Positions 18,799 through 28,564 of a stretch of DNA of 64,000 nt are shown piece after piece. The notes beneath the pieces were generated by a model. It worked only from the letters and a program-made list of their open reading frames with translations, did not search any database and was not told the origin of the DNA. Where the stretch lies: positions 508,265-572,264 of the forward strand of contig NZ_JACHLL010000003.1 of the NCBI RefSeq assembly GCF_014207935.1. Direction: 5' to 3'. Position numbers and translations under genes: made by a program. Source of the DNA: Pseudomonas fluvialis (GTDB lineage: Bacteria; Pseudomonadota; Gammaproteobacteria; Pseudomonadales; Pseudomonadaceae). Positions within the stretch are counted from its first letter, which is position 1. Each line of letters opens with the position of its first letter.

Positions 18799-19503
18799 CT
18801 ACCAGCCCAGAGTTTCCTTGAGGAAGGGAATGGTCAGCTTGCGCTGTGCCTGCAAGGACGCCTGATCGAGTTGTTCGAGCAACTCGAACAACGCACTCAT
18901 GCTGCGGGCGCCACGGGTCAGGATGAAACGCCCCACCTCGTCCGGCATCTGCAGACCACGCCGCGAAGCGCGCAACTGCAGCGCACGCAGCTTGTCCTCA
19001 TCGGCCAGTTCCTGCAGCTGAAACACCAGCGCGAGGGTCAGGCGCGACTGCAGATCCGGCAGCTGCACACCCAGCTCGCGAGGGGAAGTCGCCGCCGCCA
19101 GCAGCAGACGCTTGCCAGCATCGCGCAGGCGATTGAACAGGTGGAACAGCGCCTCTTCCCAATCGGCACGACCGGCCACGGCTTCAAGATCATCCAGACA
19201 GACCAGCTCGCACTGTTCGAGATTGTCCAGTAGCTCCGGGCCGTAATCGGCCACTTCGGCCAGCGGCAGGTATACCGCAGCTTCGTCGCGCTGCTCGAAG
19301 CGCAGACAGGCGGCCTGCAGCAGATGACTGCGCCCGACACCGGCGGCGCCCCACAGGTAGATCAGGCTGTCGGTCCAGCCGGCATCCGCCTCGCACAGAC
19401 GCTCGACATAGCCGAGAGCCGCCGCGTTGGCGCCGGGGTAATAGTTGGCGAAGGTGGCGTCATCACGCAGACGCACCCCCAAAGGGAGCTGGATTGGTTT
19501 CAT
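18799..19503 (-). CDS. hda: DnaA regulatory inactivator Hda
   Basis: A 234-residue AAA+ protein related to DnaA domain III. It has a Walker A-like loop (WGAAGVGRSHLLQAA, about 45-59), Walker B LVCLDDLEAV, sensor 1 and the Arg-finger region RLTLALVF. In the family it binds the DNA-loaded sliding clamp through an N-terminal QLPLG-type peptide (present as PIQLPLGV) and stimulates DnaA-ATP hydrolysis after initiation. It overlaps perM by four bases. Confidence 0.93.
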   Translation of the reverse strand: MKPIQLPLGVRLRDDATFANYYPGANAAALGYVERLCEADAGWTDSLIYLWGAAGVGRSHLLQAACLRFEQRDEAAVYLPLAEVADYGPELLDNLEQCELVCLDDLEAVAGRADWEEALFHLFNRLRDAGKRLLLAAATSPRELGVQLPDLQSRLTLALVFQLQELADEDKLRALQLRASRRGLQMPDEVGRFILTRGARSMSALFELLEQLDQASLQAQRKLTIPFLKETLGW

Positions 19504-20594
19504 GCCGGGGGCGAGGCTTCTTGCGAAACCTCGGGGGACTCTCCATAAAGTTCGGAAAGTTTATACAAATCATGCACATGGCGCAGCAGAACCATGATCA
19601 CCGCAGCCACGGGCAGGGCCAGCAGGATACCGGTGAAGCCAAACAGCTGACCGCCGGCAAGGATGGCGAAGATCACCGCGACCGGATGCAGGCCGATGCG
19701 GTCACCCACCAGCCAGGGCGTCAGCAGCATGCCCTCGAGCAACTGGCCGACGGTGAAGACCACCAGCACGCCGATCAGCGGATACCAGTCGCCCGCGCCA
19801 AACTGGAACAGGACCGCCACCAGTGCGGCGCCTAACCCGACCACCAGCCCCATGTAGGGCACGATGCTGGCCAGACCGGCCAGCAGACCGATCAGCAGGC
19901 CCAGCTCCAGCCCCACCAGCATCAGTCCGGCGGCGTAGATGGTGGCCAGCGCGAGCATGACCAGCAGTTGCCCGCGCACAAACGCCCCCAACACCTCATG
20001 GCACTCGGCGGTCAGGCGCATGACCAGCCCTTCTCGCCGCCGCGGCAACAGGCCACGCAGCTTGTGCATCAGCACATCCCAGTCGCGCATCAGGTAGAAA
20101 CTGACAATCGGCACCAGCAACAGGTTGCCGATAAAGCCCACCAGCGCCAAGCTCGACTGAGTCACCTGCAGCAGCAAGGCCCCGAGGATATCGCTGGTTC
20201 GGGTGGGGTTATCCGCCACCGCGGCCTTCAAGCGGTCAAACTGCCAGAAGTCCGCACTCAGCCCCAGCTGCACCTGCAACCAGGGCATCGCGCTGTGCTG
20301 CAGCCAGTCGAGCATCTGCGGCGTCAGTTCATACAGGCGCATCAGCTGCCGCCCTAACAGCGGCAGGAAGATCAGCAGCAACACGGCCACGGCCACGGCA
20401 AACAGCAGAAACACCAGCGCCACGCCCAGGCTGCGCGAAAGCTTCAAGCGCTCCAGTCGGTCAACCAGCGGATCGCCCAGATAGGCGAGCAGCATGGCTA
20501 CCAGAAAGGGCGACAGGATCGGCGTAAGCAGATAGATCAGCCAGCCGCTGAGAAAGATGCCTACCAGCCACAACCAGCGCAGCGAGTCGCTCAT
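19500..20594 (-). CDS. AI-2E family transporter (PerM-like)
   Basis: A 364-residue inner-membrane protein with about eight membrane segments. The family landmark VPYMGLVVGLGAALVAVLFQF is in the second half, and LTPWLVGDRIGLHPVAVI near the end. Members include permeases such as TqsA and putative Na+/H+ exchangers; the substrate is unknown. The start is ATG 20594 (seven bases from GAGGG) or the adjacent ATG 20597. It sits between the phosphatidyltransferase gene and hda, all tightly packed on the minus strand. Confidence 0.88.
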   Translation of the reverse strand: MSDSLRWLWLVGIFLSGWLIYLLTPILSPFLVAMLLAYLGDPLVDRLERLKLSRSLGVALVFLLFAVAVAVLLLIFLPLLGRQLMRLYELTPQMLDWLQHSAMPWLQVQLGLSADFWQFDRLKAAVADNPTRTSDILGALLLQVTQSSLALVGFIGNLLLVPIVSFYLMRDWDVLMHKLRGLLPRRREGLVMRLTAECHEVLGAFVRGQLLVMLALATIYAAGLMLVGLELGLLIGLLAGLASIVPYMGLVVGLGAALVAVLFQFGAGDWYPLIGVLVVFTVGQLLEGMLLTPWLVGDRIGLHPVAVIFAILAGGQLFGFTGILLALPVAAVIMVLLRHVHDLYKLSELYGESPEVSQEASPPA

Positions 20595-20596
20595 CA

Positions 20597-21145
20597 TCAG
20601 GCCCTCAACCGGGCGGAGCGGTACTTGTGCCCCCAGACCCAGACGTAATGTCCACCACTGAGCACAGCCAGCAGCAGAACGGTGATGACCAGCGCCGGGC
20701 GTACTTCGGCAAACGCCGGCAGGATGCTCAGCTCGAGCAGCACGGCCAACACCAGTACGATCTGCAGCAGGGTCGACAGCTTGCCCAGCCAGGTGGGTCT
20801 GAACTGCAGCGGGCCGACCAGATAACGGAACAAGGACGCGCCACTGACGATCAGCAGATCCCTGAGCAGCACCACGGCCGTCAGCCACCAGGGCAGCACC
20901 GCGGTGAGGCTCAGGCACAGGTAACTGGTGACCAGCAGCAGCTTGTCGGCAATCGGATCGAGGATCGAACCCAGGCGGGTGATCCACTTGAAGCGCCGCG
21001 CCAGAAAACCATCCAGCGCATCGGTGAAACCAGCCACGGCAAACAGACCAAGGGCCTGGCCATGACGCTCAGCCAGCAGCAGCCAGGCAATCGGAATGGT
21101 CAGCAGCAGGCGCAGCACGGTCAGAAGGTTGGGCAGTTGACGCAT
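20597..21145 (-). CDS. CDP-alcohol phosphatidyltransferase family protein
   Basis: A 182-residue integral membrane enzyme with about five segments. The catalytic signature DG-xx-AR-x8-G-xxx-D-xxx-D is present in DALDGFLARRFKWITRLGSILDPIADKLL-like order (about residues 43-71; all four acidic positions are seen). The family moves a phospho-alcohol from a CDP donor. PgsA-like phosphatidylglycerophosphate synthesis is possible, but the usual pgsA stands next to uvrC, so this may be a paralogue. Confidence 0.88.
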   Translation of the reverse strand: MRQLPNLLTVLRLLLTIPIAWLLLAERHGQALGLFAVAGFTDALDGFLARRFKWITRLGSILDPIADKLLLVTSYLCLSLTAVLPWWLTAVVLLRDLLIVSGASLFRYLVGPLQFRPTWLGKLSTLLQIVLVLAVLLELSILPAFAEVRPALVITVLLLAVLSGGHYVWVWGHKYRSARLRA

Positions 21146-21169
21146 GCTGGCACTCCTTGGCAGCGGCGC

Positions 21170-22198
21170 TTACCAGTGAAAGCGCAGGGTATCGGTAGCC
21201 TGGGCGGCAACTACCGGCGCCTGGCCAGGAGCCGCAGGAGCGGCTTCGGCACTGACCGCCGGGCTTTCCTGCAAGTGCGCCAGCGCCAGTTGCGCGCGCA
21301 GCTGTTCGGCACTGGCGCTAACCCGGAAGGTCAGGCGACCACCATCGGCCTTGACCAACTGTGCGGCAAACGGCTCCAGCAGACGCTGCAACTCGGCATA
21401 ACGGGCCAGGTCGGCGCCCTCCACTTCCAGGGTCAGGCTGCGTGCGGCTCCCGGTGCGACCACAAAGCGCGGCGCAAGTCGCTCGCTGACAGCCAGCAGC
21501 ACGGCATCGGCCAGCTGTGCCGGATCGGCCGCCGAAGCGTTGCCCTGCTCACGGGTGTCGCCCAGCCAGAGCGTCCACTCCGCTTTCATGCCTGCATATT
21601 CTGACCTAGTCAAAACCGCAAGGGTGGCATCTGTCGAATAACGCTCTGACGCTTTAGCTAACTCAGCCGGGACCTCTTCTCTGAGACTTTCTGATGTCAC
21701 GATCAATTGCTCATTGAGGTCACCTATCGGCAAACGGATCGGAAGCCCCCGGTGTTGGGCTGCACGCTTAACAAGAGCCCCCCCCTCCTGCCCATCGGTA
21801 AGCAAGTTGTTTGACTCAACTGACTCGTCAAACCACCAAGCAATGATTGCAGGCCGGTTGGCACCCCACAGCGACAAGCCCGCCCGCTGCAGAGCCGCAT
21901 CGGTACTGACCGGATCGAACTGCACCAACAGGGCATCGGCCTCATAACCGTACTGACTGATCACCTGCTGGGGATTCTTGCGCAGCTCCGCCAGCCCGGG
22001 GTTCTGCACGGCGGCCACCGAGCCAGTCAGGCGCAGCACCAGGGTATCCAGGGCGCGCGTCAGGGCGGCGCTGCGCTCCTCTGGCTGCTGCCCGCTCACG
22101 GCCTCGCGCACCTGATACAGGTCGGTGACGGTCTGCGCCCAGGCGGCCGGAGCCAACAAAGCAAGGCAGAGGAGGAACGGGCGGAAGACGGCGCGCAT
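21170..22198 (-). CDS. DUF2066 exported protein
   Basis: A 342-residue protein with a signal peptide (about residues 1-23, ending AAWAQ) and the DUF2066 pattern VREAVSGQQPEERSAALTRALDTLVLRLTG. Function is unknown. The start at ATG 22198 has GAGAG six bases away; an in-frame ATG at 22234 is less likely. The stretch that corresponds to 21590-21850 is clearly richer in A/T than the rest and uses codons rare in the neighbouring genes, which suggests a locally recombined segment. It is divergent from purM. Confidence 0.85.
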   Translation of the reverse strand: MRAVFRPFLLCLALLAPAAWAQTVTDLYQVREAVSGQQPEERSAALTRALDTLVLRLTGSVAAVQNPGLAELRKNPQQVISQYGYEADALLVQFDPVSTDAALQRAGLSLWGANRPAIIAWWFDESVESNNLLTDGQEGGALVKRAAQHRGLPIRLPIGDLNEQLIVTSESLREEVPAELAKASERYSTDATLAVLTRSEYAGMKAEWTLWLGDTREQGNASAADPAQLADAVLLAVSERLAPRFVVAPGAARSLTLEVEGADLARYAELQRLLEPFAAQLVKADGGRLTFRVSASAEQLRAQLALAHLQESPAVSAEAAPAAPGQAPVVAAQATDTLRFHW

Positions 22199-22380
22199 AG
22201 GGCTCTCGCAGGGCAGGACGGCGGAAAAGCGCATACCTTAAACAGCCCGCCGCCCTGCGGCAACCGCGGCCGCCGGCTTTTCTGGCCGCTGGCCGGCAAG
22301 CCTGATAAAATCGCGCGCCTCGCAGACCGTGGCCCGTGCGCCCGGTCAACTACCGAATTCCCCCGCAAAGGCCTGGATTT

Positions 22381-23439
22381 ATGAGCAAGCAACCCTCCAT
22401 CAGCTACAAAGACGCCGGTGTAGACATCGACGCCGGTGAAGCCCTGGTCGAACGCATCAAGGGCGTCGCCAAGCGCACCGCGCGTCCGGAAGTGATGGGC
22501 GGTCTGGGCGGTTTCGGCGCCCTGTGCGAAATCCCGGCCGGCTACAAGCAGCCGGTGCTGGTATCCGGCACCGACGGCGTCGGCACCAAGCTGCGCCTGG
22601 CGCTGAACCTGAACAAGCACGACAGCATCGGCCAGGATCTGGTCGCCATGTGCGTCAACGACCTGGTGGTGTGTGGCGCCGAGCCGCTGTTCTTCCTCGA
22701 CTACTACGCCACCGGCAAGCTGAACGTGGACGTGGCGGCTACCGTGGTGACTGGCATCGGCGCCGGCTGCGAACTGGCCGGCTGCTCCCTGGTGGGTGGC
22801 GAGACCGCTGAAATGCCCGGCATGTATGAAGGCGAAGACTACGACCTGGCCGGCTTCTGCGTCGGCGTTGTGGAAAAGAGCGAAATCATCGACGGCTCGA
22901 AAGTCGCCACCGGTGACGCCCTGATCGCCCTTCCTTCTTCCGGCCCGCACTCCAACGGCTACTCGCTGATCCGCAAGATCCTCGAAGTATCCGGTGCCGA
23001 CATCGAAACCACCGAACTGGACGGCAAGAAGCTGGCCGACCTGCTGATGGCGCCGACCCGCATCTACGTCAAGCCGCTGCTGAAACTGATCAAGGACACC
23101 GGCGCGGTCAAGGCCATGGCCCACATCACCGGCGGTGGCCTGCTCGACAACATCCCGCGCGTGCTGCCGCAAGGCGCCCAGGCGGTGGTCGACGTGGCCA
23201 GCTGGACCCGCCCGGCCGTGTTCGACTGGCTGCAGGAAAAAGGCAACGTCGACGAACACGAGATGCACCGCGTGCTCAACTGCGGCGTCGGCATGGTCAT
23301 CTGCGTTGCCCAGGATCAGGTCGAAGCCGCCCTGGCCAGCCTGCGCGCCTCCGGTGAAGCACCGTGGGTGATCGGCCAGATCGGCGTGGCTGCCGAAGGT
23401 GCCGCCCAGGTTCAGCTGAACAACCTGAAAGCCCACTGA
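22381..23439 (+). CDS. purM: Phosphoribosylformylglycinamidine cyclo-ligase
   Basis: A 352-residue AIR synthetase of de novo purine synthesis, which closes the imidazole ring of FGAM with ATP. Family landmarks are [17 protein letters not shown] at the start, [48 protein letters not shown] and [19 protein letters not shown] 22381 is the usual N terminus. A GATAAAAT about 70 bases upstream is a candidate -10. It shares a TGATG junction with purN. Confidence 0.96.
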   Translation: MSKQPSISYKDAGVDIDAGEALVERIKGVAKRTARPEVMGGLGGFGALCEIPAGYKQPVLVSGTDGVGTKLRLALNLNKHDSIGQDLVAMCVNDLVVCGAEPLFFLDYYATGKLNVDVAATVVTGIGAGCELAGCSLVGGETAEMPGMYEGEDYDLAGFCVGVVEKSEIIDGSKVATGDALIALPSSGPHSNGYSLIRKILEVSGADIETTELDGKKLADLLMAPTRIYVKPLLKLIKDTGAVKAMAHITGGGLLDNIPRVLPQGAQAVVDVASWTRPAVFDWLQEKGNVDEHEMHRVLNCGVGMVICVAQDQVEAALASLRASGEAPWVIGQIGVAAEGAAQVQLNNLKAH

Positions 23440-24083
23440 TGACCTGCAAGGTTGTCGTACTGATCTCGGGGTCTGGCAGCAACCTGCAGGCCCTGATCGA
23501 CAGTCTGCAGGCAGACAGTCCGGCACAGATCAGCGCGGTGATTTCCAACCGCGCCGATGCCTTTGGCCTGCAACGCGCGGCCAAGGCCGGGATTACCACC
23601 CAGGTACTCGACCACAAGGCCTTTGCCGACCGTGAAGCCTTTGATGGCGCCCTGATCGAGGCCATCGATGCCTACCAGGCCGATCTGGTGATACTCGCCG
23701 GCTTCATGCGCATCCTGACACTGGGATTCGTCACCCACTACACCGGCCGCCTGCTCAATATCCATCCGTCGCTGCTGCCCAAGTACAAAGGGCTGCACAC
23801 CCACCAGCGGGCGCTGGAAGCCGGCGATACCGAGCATGGCTGCAGCGTGCACTTCGTCACCGAGGAACTCGACGGCGGGCCGCTGGTCGTACAGGCCGTG
23901 GTGCCGGTCATGGCTGACGATACGGCGGATACCCTGGCCGAGCGGGTACATGCCGCCGAGCACCAGATCTATCCGCTGGCCATGCACTGGTTCGCCCAGG
24001 GCCGCCTGCAACTGGATGAGCGCGGCTGCCAGCTGGACGGCCAGCTGCTGCCCGCCAGCGGCCAGGTCATCCGTACATTCTGA
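23439..24083 (+). CDS. purN: Phosphoribosylglycinamide formyltransferase
   Basis: A 214-residue GAR transformylase, which uses 10-formyl-tetrahydrofolate. VVLISGSGSNLQALID binds the phosphate. Catalytic Asn and His are in LLNIHPSLLPKYKGLHTH, and Asp in HFVTEELDGGPLV. It begins within the stop codon of purM, so the two purine steps are translationally coupled. It is followed after 17 bp by a DUF3108 gene on the same strand. Confidence 0.95.
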   Translation: MTCKVVVLISGSGSNLQALIDSLQADSPAQISAVISNRADAFGLQRAAKAGITTQVLDHKAFADREAFDGALIEAIDAYQADLVILAGFMRILTLGFVTHYTGRLLNIHPSLLPKYKGLHTHQRALEAGDTEHGCSVHFVTEELDGGPLVVQAVVPVMADDTADTLAERVHAAEHQIYPLAMHWFAQGRLQLDERGCQLDGQLLPASGQVIRTF

Positions 24084-24100
24084 TTGGGGAGTTCCACCGC

Positions 24101-24817
24101 ATGCGTGCTCTGCTGCTTGTCGCCCTTGCCCTCCTGGGCCTGAATGCTCAGGCCTTCGAACTGCAGCCCTACTCCGCCAGCTACACCGCCGACTGGAAGC
24201 AGGTACCGATCAGCGGCACCGCCGAGCGCAGCCTCAAGCCGCTGGGCGATGGTCGCTGGGAGCTGAGCTTCGGCGCCGCCATGCTGGTGGCCAGCCTCAG
24301 CGAAGTCAGCACCTTTCGCGTCGAGAATGACGCCCTGCTGCCCTTGACCTACCGCTTCAACCGCGGCGGACTGGGCAAGAGCAAGCAGGTCGAGCACGAC
24401 TTCGACTGGACCGAAAAGCAGGTGATCGGCAGCGATCGCGGCGAGCAAGTGCGCCTGCCGCTGAACCGCGGCATGCTCGATAAATCGACCTACCAACTGG
24501 CCCTGCAGCAGGCGGTCGCCAATGGCGAGAAGAATGTCAGCTATCAGGTGATCGACGGCGACGAACTAGACACCTATGACTTCCGCGTACTCGGTGAAGA
24601 GCGGGTGCGCACCCAGGCCGGCCTGATCGATGCGATCAAGGTCGAGCGGGTACGCGACCCTACCAAGAGCGCGCGCAAGACCGTGCTGTGGTTCGCCAAG
24701 GACTGGGACTTCCTGCTGGTGCGCCTGCATCAGGTCGAGAAGGACGGCAAGGAATACCAGATCATGCTCAAGGAAGGCGAAGTAAACGGCCGCAAGGTGG
24801 TTGGCGCGAAGAACTGA
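24101..24817 (+). CDS. DUF3108 exported protein
   Basis: A 238-residue periplasmic protein with a signal peptide (about residues 1-18, ending AQAFE) and the beta-rich DUF3108 fold: YSASYTADWKQVPISGTAER at the start and TVLWFAKDWDFLLVRLHQVEKDG near the end. Function is unknown; similar proteins are thought to act in the envelope. It is co-directional with purMN and closed by a strong terminator. Confidence 0.85.
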   Translation: MRALLLVALALLGLNAQAFELQPYSASYTADWKQVPISGTAERSLKPLGDGRWELSFGAAMLVASLSEVSTFRVENDALLPLTYRFNRGGLGKSKQVEHDFDWTEKQVIGSDRGEQVRLPLNRGMLDKSTYQLALQQAVANGEKNVSYQVIDGDELDTYDFRVLGEERVRTQAGLIDAIKVERVRDPTKSARKTVLWFAKDWDFLLVRLHQVEKDGKEYQIMLKEGEVNGRKVVGAKN

Positions 24818-24832
24818 TAGGTTGCAGACATG

Positions 24833-24860
24833 AAAAAGCCGGGCAATTGCCCGGCTTTTT
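24833..24860. terminator. Bidirectional terminator, CATGAAAAAGCC type
   Basis: AAAAAGCCGGGCAATTGCCCGGCTTTTT is a continuous palindrome flanked by ATG and CAT. It separates the convergent DUF3108 and DUF2058 genes. The same outer frame recurs at 37727 and 53654. Confidence 0.9.
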
Positions 24861-24872
24861 CATGGGTTAGCG

Positions 24873-25412
24873 TTACCACATCAGGTCGTCGGGGACCTGA
24901 TAGGCGGCGTACGGATCATCAGCATCCGGCGCCTCGGTCGGCGTATTGAGCAGGATCACCCGGCGCGGATCACGCTCCTGGATGCGCAGCGCCGCCTCAC
25001 GCGGGATCATCTCGTAGCCACCGCCATGGCGGACGATGGCCAGCGAGCCGCGACTGAGCTTGTCGCGCAGCATGGCGTTGACCGCAATCCGCTTGATCTT
25101 TTTCTCGTCGACGAAGTTGTAGTAGTCATCGCTCTGCAGCTTGGGCAGGCGCGAGCTTTCGATCAGTTGCTTGATCTGCGCGGCACGGGCCTTCTGCTCG
25201 GCCTTTTCCTTCTGCTGCTCGTTCAGCTCCTGATCGCGCGCGGCTTTCTCGGCCTGCGCCTGCAGGGCGGCCTGTTTGATCGCATCATCGACTTCCACCT
25301 GGCCTTTCTTTTCCAGGCGTTGCTGCTTCTGCTTCTGCTTGCCGGCCTGCTTGGCCTGCTTTTCACTGACCAGACCGGCTTTCATCAGCTGGTCGCGAAG
25401 GGAAAGACTCAT
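24873..25412 (-). CDS. DUF2058 family protein
   Basis: A 179-residue, highly charged protein. The first 90 residues are a Lys/Gln/Ala-rich helix or coiled coil (SEKQAKQAGKQKQKQQRLEKKG). The C-terminal part is compact, with DDYYNFVDEKKIKRIAVN and LAIVRHGGGYEMIPREAA. Members have been called nucleoprotein or polynucleotide-associated enzyme regulators; no activity is proven. I chose ATG 25412 (MSLSLRDQLMKAGLV), the family-typical start, over a frame to 25481 that overlaps mazG. Confidence 0.85.
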   Translation of the reverse strand: MSLSLRDQLMKAGLVSEKQAKQAGKQKQKQQRLEKKGQVEVDDAIKQAALQAQAEKAARDQELNEQQKEKAEQKARAAQIKQLIESSRLPKLQSDDYYNFVDEKKIKRIAVNAMLRDKLSRGSLAIVRHGGGYEMIPREAALRIQERDPRRVILLNTPTEAPDADDPYAAYQVPDDLMW

Positions 25413-25435
25413 GGAAGGTTCTCGTTCAGTTCGAC

Positions 25436-26266
25436 TCAGCAGCCCAGGGCTGCCTTTTCCTGTTTCTTGGCTTCGCCCCACAGGGCATCCAGCTCATCCA
25501 GGCTGCAATTCTCGATGGGACGGCCCGCTTCACGCAACGCCTGCTCGATGAAGCGGAAGCGCCGTTCGAACTTGCCATTGGCCGCCCGCAGCGCCGCCTC
25601 CGGCTCGACCTTGAGATGGCGGGCCAGATTGACCACGACAAACAGCAGGTCGCCAAGCTCCTCGGCAATGGCCTGCGGGTCGTTCTCGCTCATGGCCTCG
25701 AGCACTTCATCGAGTTCTTCGCGCACCTTGTCCAGCACCGGCAAGGCCTCCGGCCAGTCGAAGCCCACCTGCGCCGCGCGTTTCTGCAGCTTGGCCGCGC
25801 GCGACAGGGCCGGCAGCGCCTGGGGCACATCATCCAGCAGCGACAGCTGCTCGGGCGCCTCGGTCTTGGCGGCACGCTCCTCGGCCTTGAGTTCTTCCCA
25901 GCGCTGCTTGACCGCCGCCTCTTCCAGCTTCTGCGCATCCGGCTCGCCATACAGATCGCCATCCGGGAACACGTGCGGGTGACGGCGGATCAACTTGGCG
26001 GTGATGCCATCGACCACCTCGGCAAAACCGAAGCGCCCCTCTTCCGTCGCCAGCTGGCTGTAATAGACCACCTGGAAGAGCAGATCACCCAGCTCGCCGG
26101 GCAGATGATCGAAGTCGCCGCGCTCGATGGCATCGGCCACCTCGTAGGCCTCTTCGAGGGTGTAGGGCACGATGCTGGCGTAGCTCTGCTTGAGGTCCCA
26201 CGGGCAACCATGTTCGGGGTGACGCAGGCGAGCCATCAGTTGCAGCAGGTCGTCGAGCTTATACAT
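25436..26266 (-). CDS. mazG: Nucleoside triphosphate pyrophosphohydrolase MazG
   Basis: A 276-residue protein with two MazG domains. The N-terminal one has EEAYEVADAI and ELGDLLFQVVYYSQLA, and the C-terminal one has EELDEVLEAM and EELGDLLFVVVNLAR. These EExxE and ExxD clusters bind Mg and cleave NTPs to NMP and pyrophosphate. In E. coli MazG lowers ppGpp after relA activation. Here it starts inside the 3' end of relA (eight-base overlap), the same coupling. Confidence 0.95.
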   Translation of the reverse strand: MYKLDDLLQLMARLRHPEHGCPWDLKQSYASIVPYTLEEAYEVADAIERGDFDHLPGELGDLLFQVVYYSQLATEEGRFGFAEVVDGITAKLIRRHPHVFPDGDLYGEPDAQKLEEAAVKQRWEELKAEERAAKTEAPEQLSLLDDVPQALPALSRAAKLQKRAAQVGFDWPEALPVLDKVREELDEVLEAMSENDPQAIAEELGDLLFVVVNLARHLKVEPEAALRAANGKFERRFRFIEQALREAGRPIENCSLDELDALWGEAKKQEKAALGC

Positions 26267-28508
26267 CCTTGCTGCCCCGCTCGCGGCGCGTCTCGATCAC
26301 GTTGGGCAGCTGGCTGATGCGCGCAAGCAAACGCCCCAGGGCTTCCAGTCCGGGAATCTCGATGGTCAGGCGCATGGCCGCTGTGTTGTCTTCCTTGTTC
26401 GACCGGGTGTTGACCGCCAGCACATTGATCTTCTCGTTGAGCAGGACCTGCGACACGTCGCGCAGCAGGCCCGAGCGGTCGTAGGCACGCACCAGAATAT
26501 CCACCGGGTAGGTCTGCACTGGGGTGCTACCCCAGCTCACCTGAATCATCCTGTGCGCCTCGCGCTCGACCAGTTGCAGCGCGGTCGGGCAGTCCTGGCG
26601 ATGGATGGTGACACCGCGGCCGACCGTGATGTAGCCGATGATCGGATCGCCCGGCAACGGCTGGCAGCAACCGGCCATCTGCGTAAGCAGGTTGCCGACG
26701 CCAAGGATCTGCACGTCGTCGTGGCGACCCGGACGGCTGCTCGGCTTGCGCGGAATCAGCTCCAGCTGCTCGCTACTGCGATCCGGCTCGACCAGCTGCT
26801 GCGCCTGGTTGACCGTCGGCGCCAGGCGCAGATCGCCGGCACCCAGCGCGGCATAGAGGTCCTCGGCGCTCTTGAGGTTGCACTTCTCGGCGAGCTTGTT
26901 GAAATCCACCGGCGGCATGGCCAAGCGGGCCAGCTCGCGTTCGAGCATCTGCTTGCCGGCGGCGACGTTCTGTTCGCGATCCTGCTGCTTGAACCAGTGG
27001 ACGATCTTGGCCCGCGCCCGGCTGGTGGTGACATAGCCCAGGTTGGAGTTGAGCCAGTCACGGCTCGGCGCGCCGTTCTTGCCGGTGATGATCGCCACCT
27101 GGTCGCCGGTGTGCAGACTGTAGGTCAGCGGCACGATGCGCCCGTTGATCTTGGCGCCGCGGCAGTTGTGACCGATCTGGGTATGCACGCGGTAGGCGAA
27201 ATCCAGCGGCGTGGCGCCCTTGGGCAGGTCGATGGCATGCCCGTCCGGGGTGAACACGTAGACCCGATCCGGCTCGATATCAACCTTGAGCTGCTCGGCC
27301 AGGCCACCGATATCGCCCAGTTCCTCGTGCCACTCGAGGACCTGGCGCAGCCAGGCCATCTTCTCTTCGTAGTGGTTGGAGTTGCCCTTGACATCGGTGC
27401 CCTTGTACTTCCAGTGCGCGCACACGCCCAGCTCGGCTTCCTCGTGCATGCCGTGGGTGCGGATCTGCACCTCCAGCACCTTGCCTTCCGGCCCGAGCAC
27501 GGCGGTGTGCAACGAGCGGTAACCGTTTTCCTTGGGGTTGGCGATGTAGTCGTCGAACTCGCGCGGGATGTGCCGCCACAGGCTGTGGACGATGCCGAGC
27601 GTGGTGTAGCAGTCACGCACCTCGGGCACCAGCACACGCACGGCACGCACGTCGTAGATCTGGCTGAACTCCAGACCTTTCTTCTGCATCTTGCGCCAGA
27701 TCGAATAGATGTGTTTCGCCCGCCCGCTGATATCGGCCTTGATCCCGGCGGCATTCAGTTCGTCGCGCAGCTGCTGCATGACGTCACTGATGTACTGCTG
27801 GCGATCGAGACGACGCTCGTGCAGCAACTTGGCGATCTGCTTGTACTGCTCGGGCTCCAGGTAGCGGAAGGACAGGTCTTCCAGCTCCCACTTGATATGA
27901 CCGATGCCCAGGCGGTGGGCCAGCGGGGCATAGATGTCGAACACCTCGCGGGCCACGCGGTGACGCTTCTCTTCGTCGGCGTCCTTCACCTCGCGGATGG
28001 CACAGGTGCGCTCGGCCAGCTTGATCAGCGCCACGCGCACATCATCGACCATGGCCACCAGCATCTTGCGCAGGTTCTCCACCTGCGCCTGGGAGCCAAG
28101 CACCAGGGAGTCGCGCGGGTTGACGCTGTTGCTGATCGCCGCCATGCGCAGCACGCCCTTGATCAGCTTGCCGACCACCGGACCAAAGCGTTCCTGCACG
28201 GCGGCCAGACTGACCTTGTCCTCGCGCACCGCGCGATAGATCACCGCCGCCACCAGGGAATCCTGGTCGAGCTTGAGATCGGCGAGGATCTCGGCGATCT
28301 CAAGGCCGGTACGGAAACTCGAATTACCCTCGGCCCAGATATTCTTCTGCGCGATCGCCTGCTGCTCGACATCGCGGGCGTATTCGCACGCCGCGCGCAG
28401 GCCGTCCCGCTCCAGCGCCGGGTCGAGCGCGAGCATGTGATCCAGCCATGCATCGAGGTTGAGGCTGCCGTCATCGTTGACCGGCTGCGAAGCCCTTACC
28501 TGTACCAT
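26259..28508 (-). CDS. relA: GTP pyrophosphokinase RelA
   Basis: A 749-residue ribosome-associated (p)ppGpp synthetase of the stringent response. The N-terminal hydrolase-like domain is degenerate: the usual HD pair is replaced (AAVIYRAVREDKV), as in typical gammaproteobacterial RelA. The synthetase domain is intact (GRAKHIYSIWRKMQKKG, YDVRAVRVLV, GYRSLHTAVLGPEGK, EVQIRTHGMHEEAELG). A TGS domain follows (VYVFTPDGHAIDLPKGATPLDFAY), then a zinc-finger region (GCCQPLPGD) and a C-terminal ACT domain. RBS GAGGA precedes ATG 28508. Confidence 0.97.
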   Translation of the reverse strand: MVQVRASQPVNDDGSLNLDAWLDHMLALDPALERDGLRAACEYARDVEQQAIAQKNIWAEGNSSFRTGLEIAEILADLKLDQDSLVAAVIYRAVREDKVSLAAVQERFGPVVGKLIKGVLRMAAISNSVNPRDSLVLGSQAQVENLRKMLVAMVDDVRVALIKLAERTCAIREVKDADEEKRHRVAREVFDIYAPLAHRLGIGHIKWELEDLSFRYLEPEQYKQIAKLLHERRLDRQQYISDVMQQLRDELNAAGIKADISGRAKHIYSIWRKMQKKGLEFSQIYDVRAVRVLVPEVRDCYTTLGIVHSLWRHIPREFDDYIANPKENGYRSLHTAVLGPEGKVLEVQIRTHGMHEEAELGVCAHWKYKGTDVKGNSNHYEEKMAWLRQVLEWHEELGDIGGLAEQLKVDIEPDRVYVFTPDGHAIDLPKGATPLDFAYRVHTQIGHNCRGAKINGRIVPLTYSLHTGDQVAIITGKNGAPSRDWLNSNLGYVTTSRARAKIVHWFKQQDREQNVAAGKQMLERELARLAMPPVDFNKLAEKCNLKSAEDLYAALGAGDLRLAPTVNQAQQLVEPDRSSEQLELIPRKPSSRPGRHDDVQILGVGNLLTQMAGCCQPLPGDPIIGYITVGRGVTIHRQDCPTALQLVEREAHRMIQVSWGSTPVQTYPVDILVRAYDRSGLLRDVSQVLLNEKINVLAVNTRSNKEDNTAAMRLTIEIPGLEALGRLLARISQLPNVIETRRERGSKDV

Positions 28509-28564
28509 CTTGCATCCTCTTGCAGAGCCGGCCTTCTCTGGGCCGGTCGGATTACAGGGGCTTC

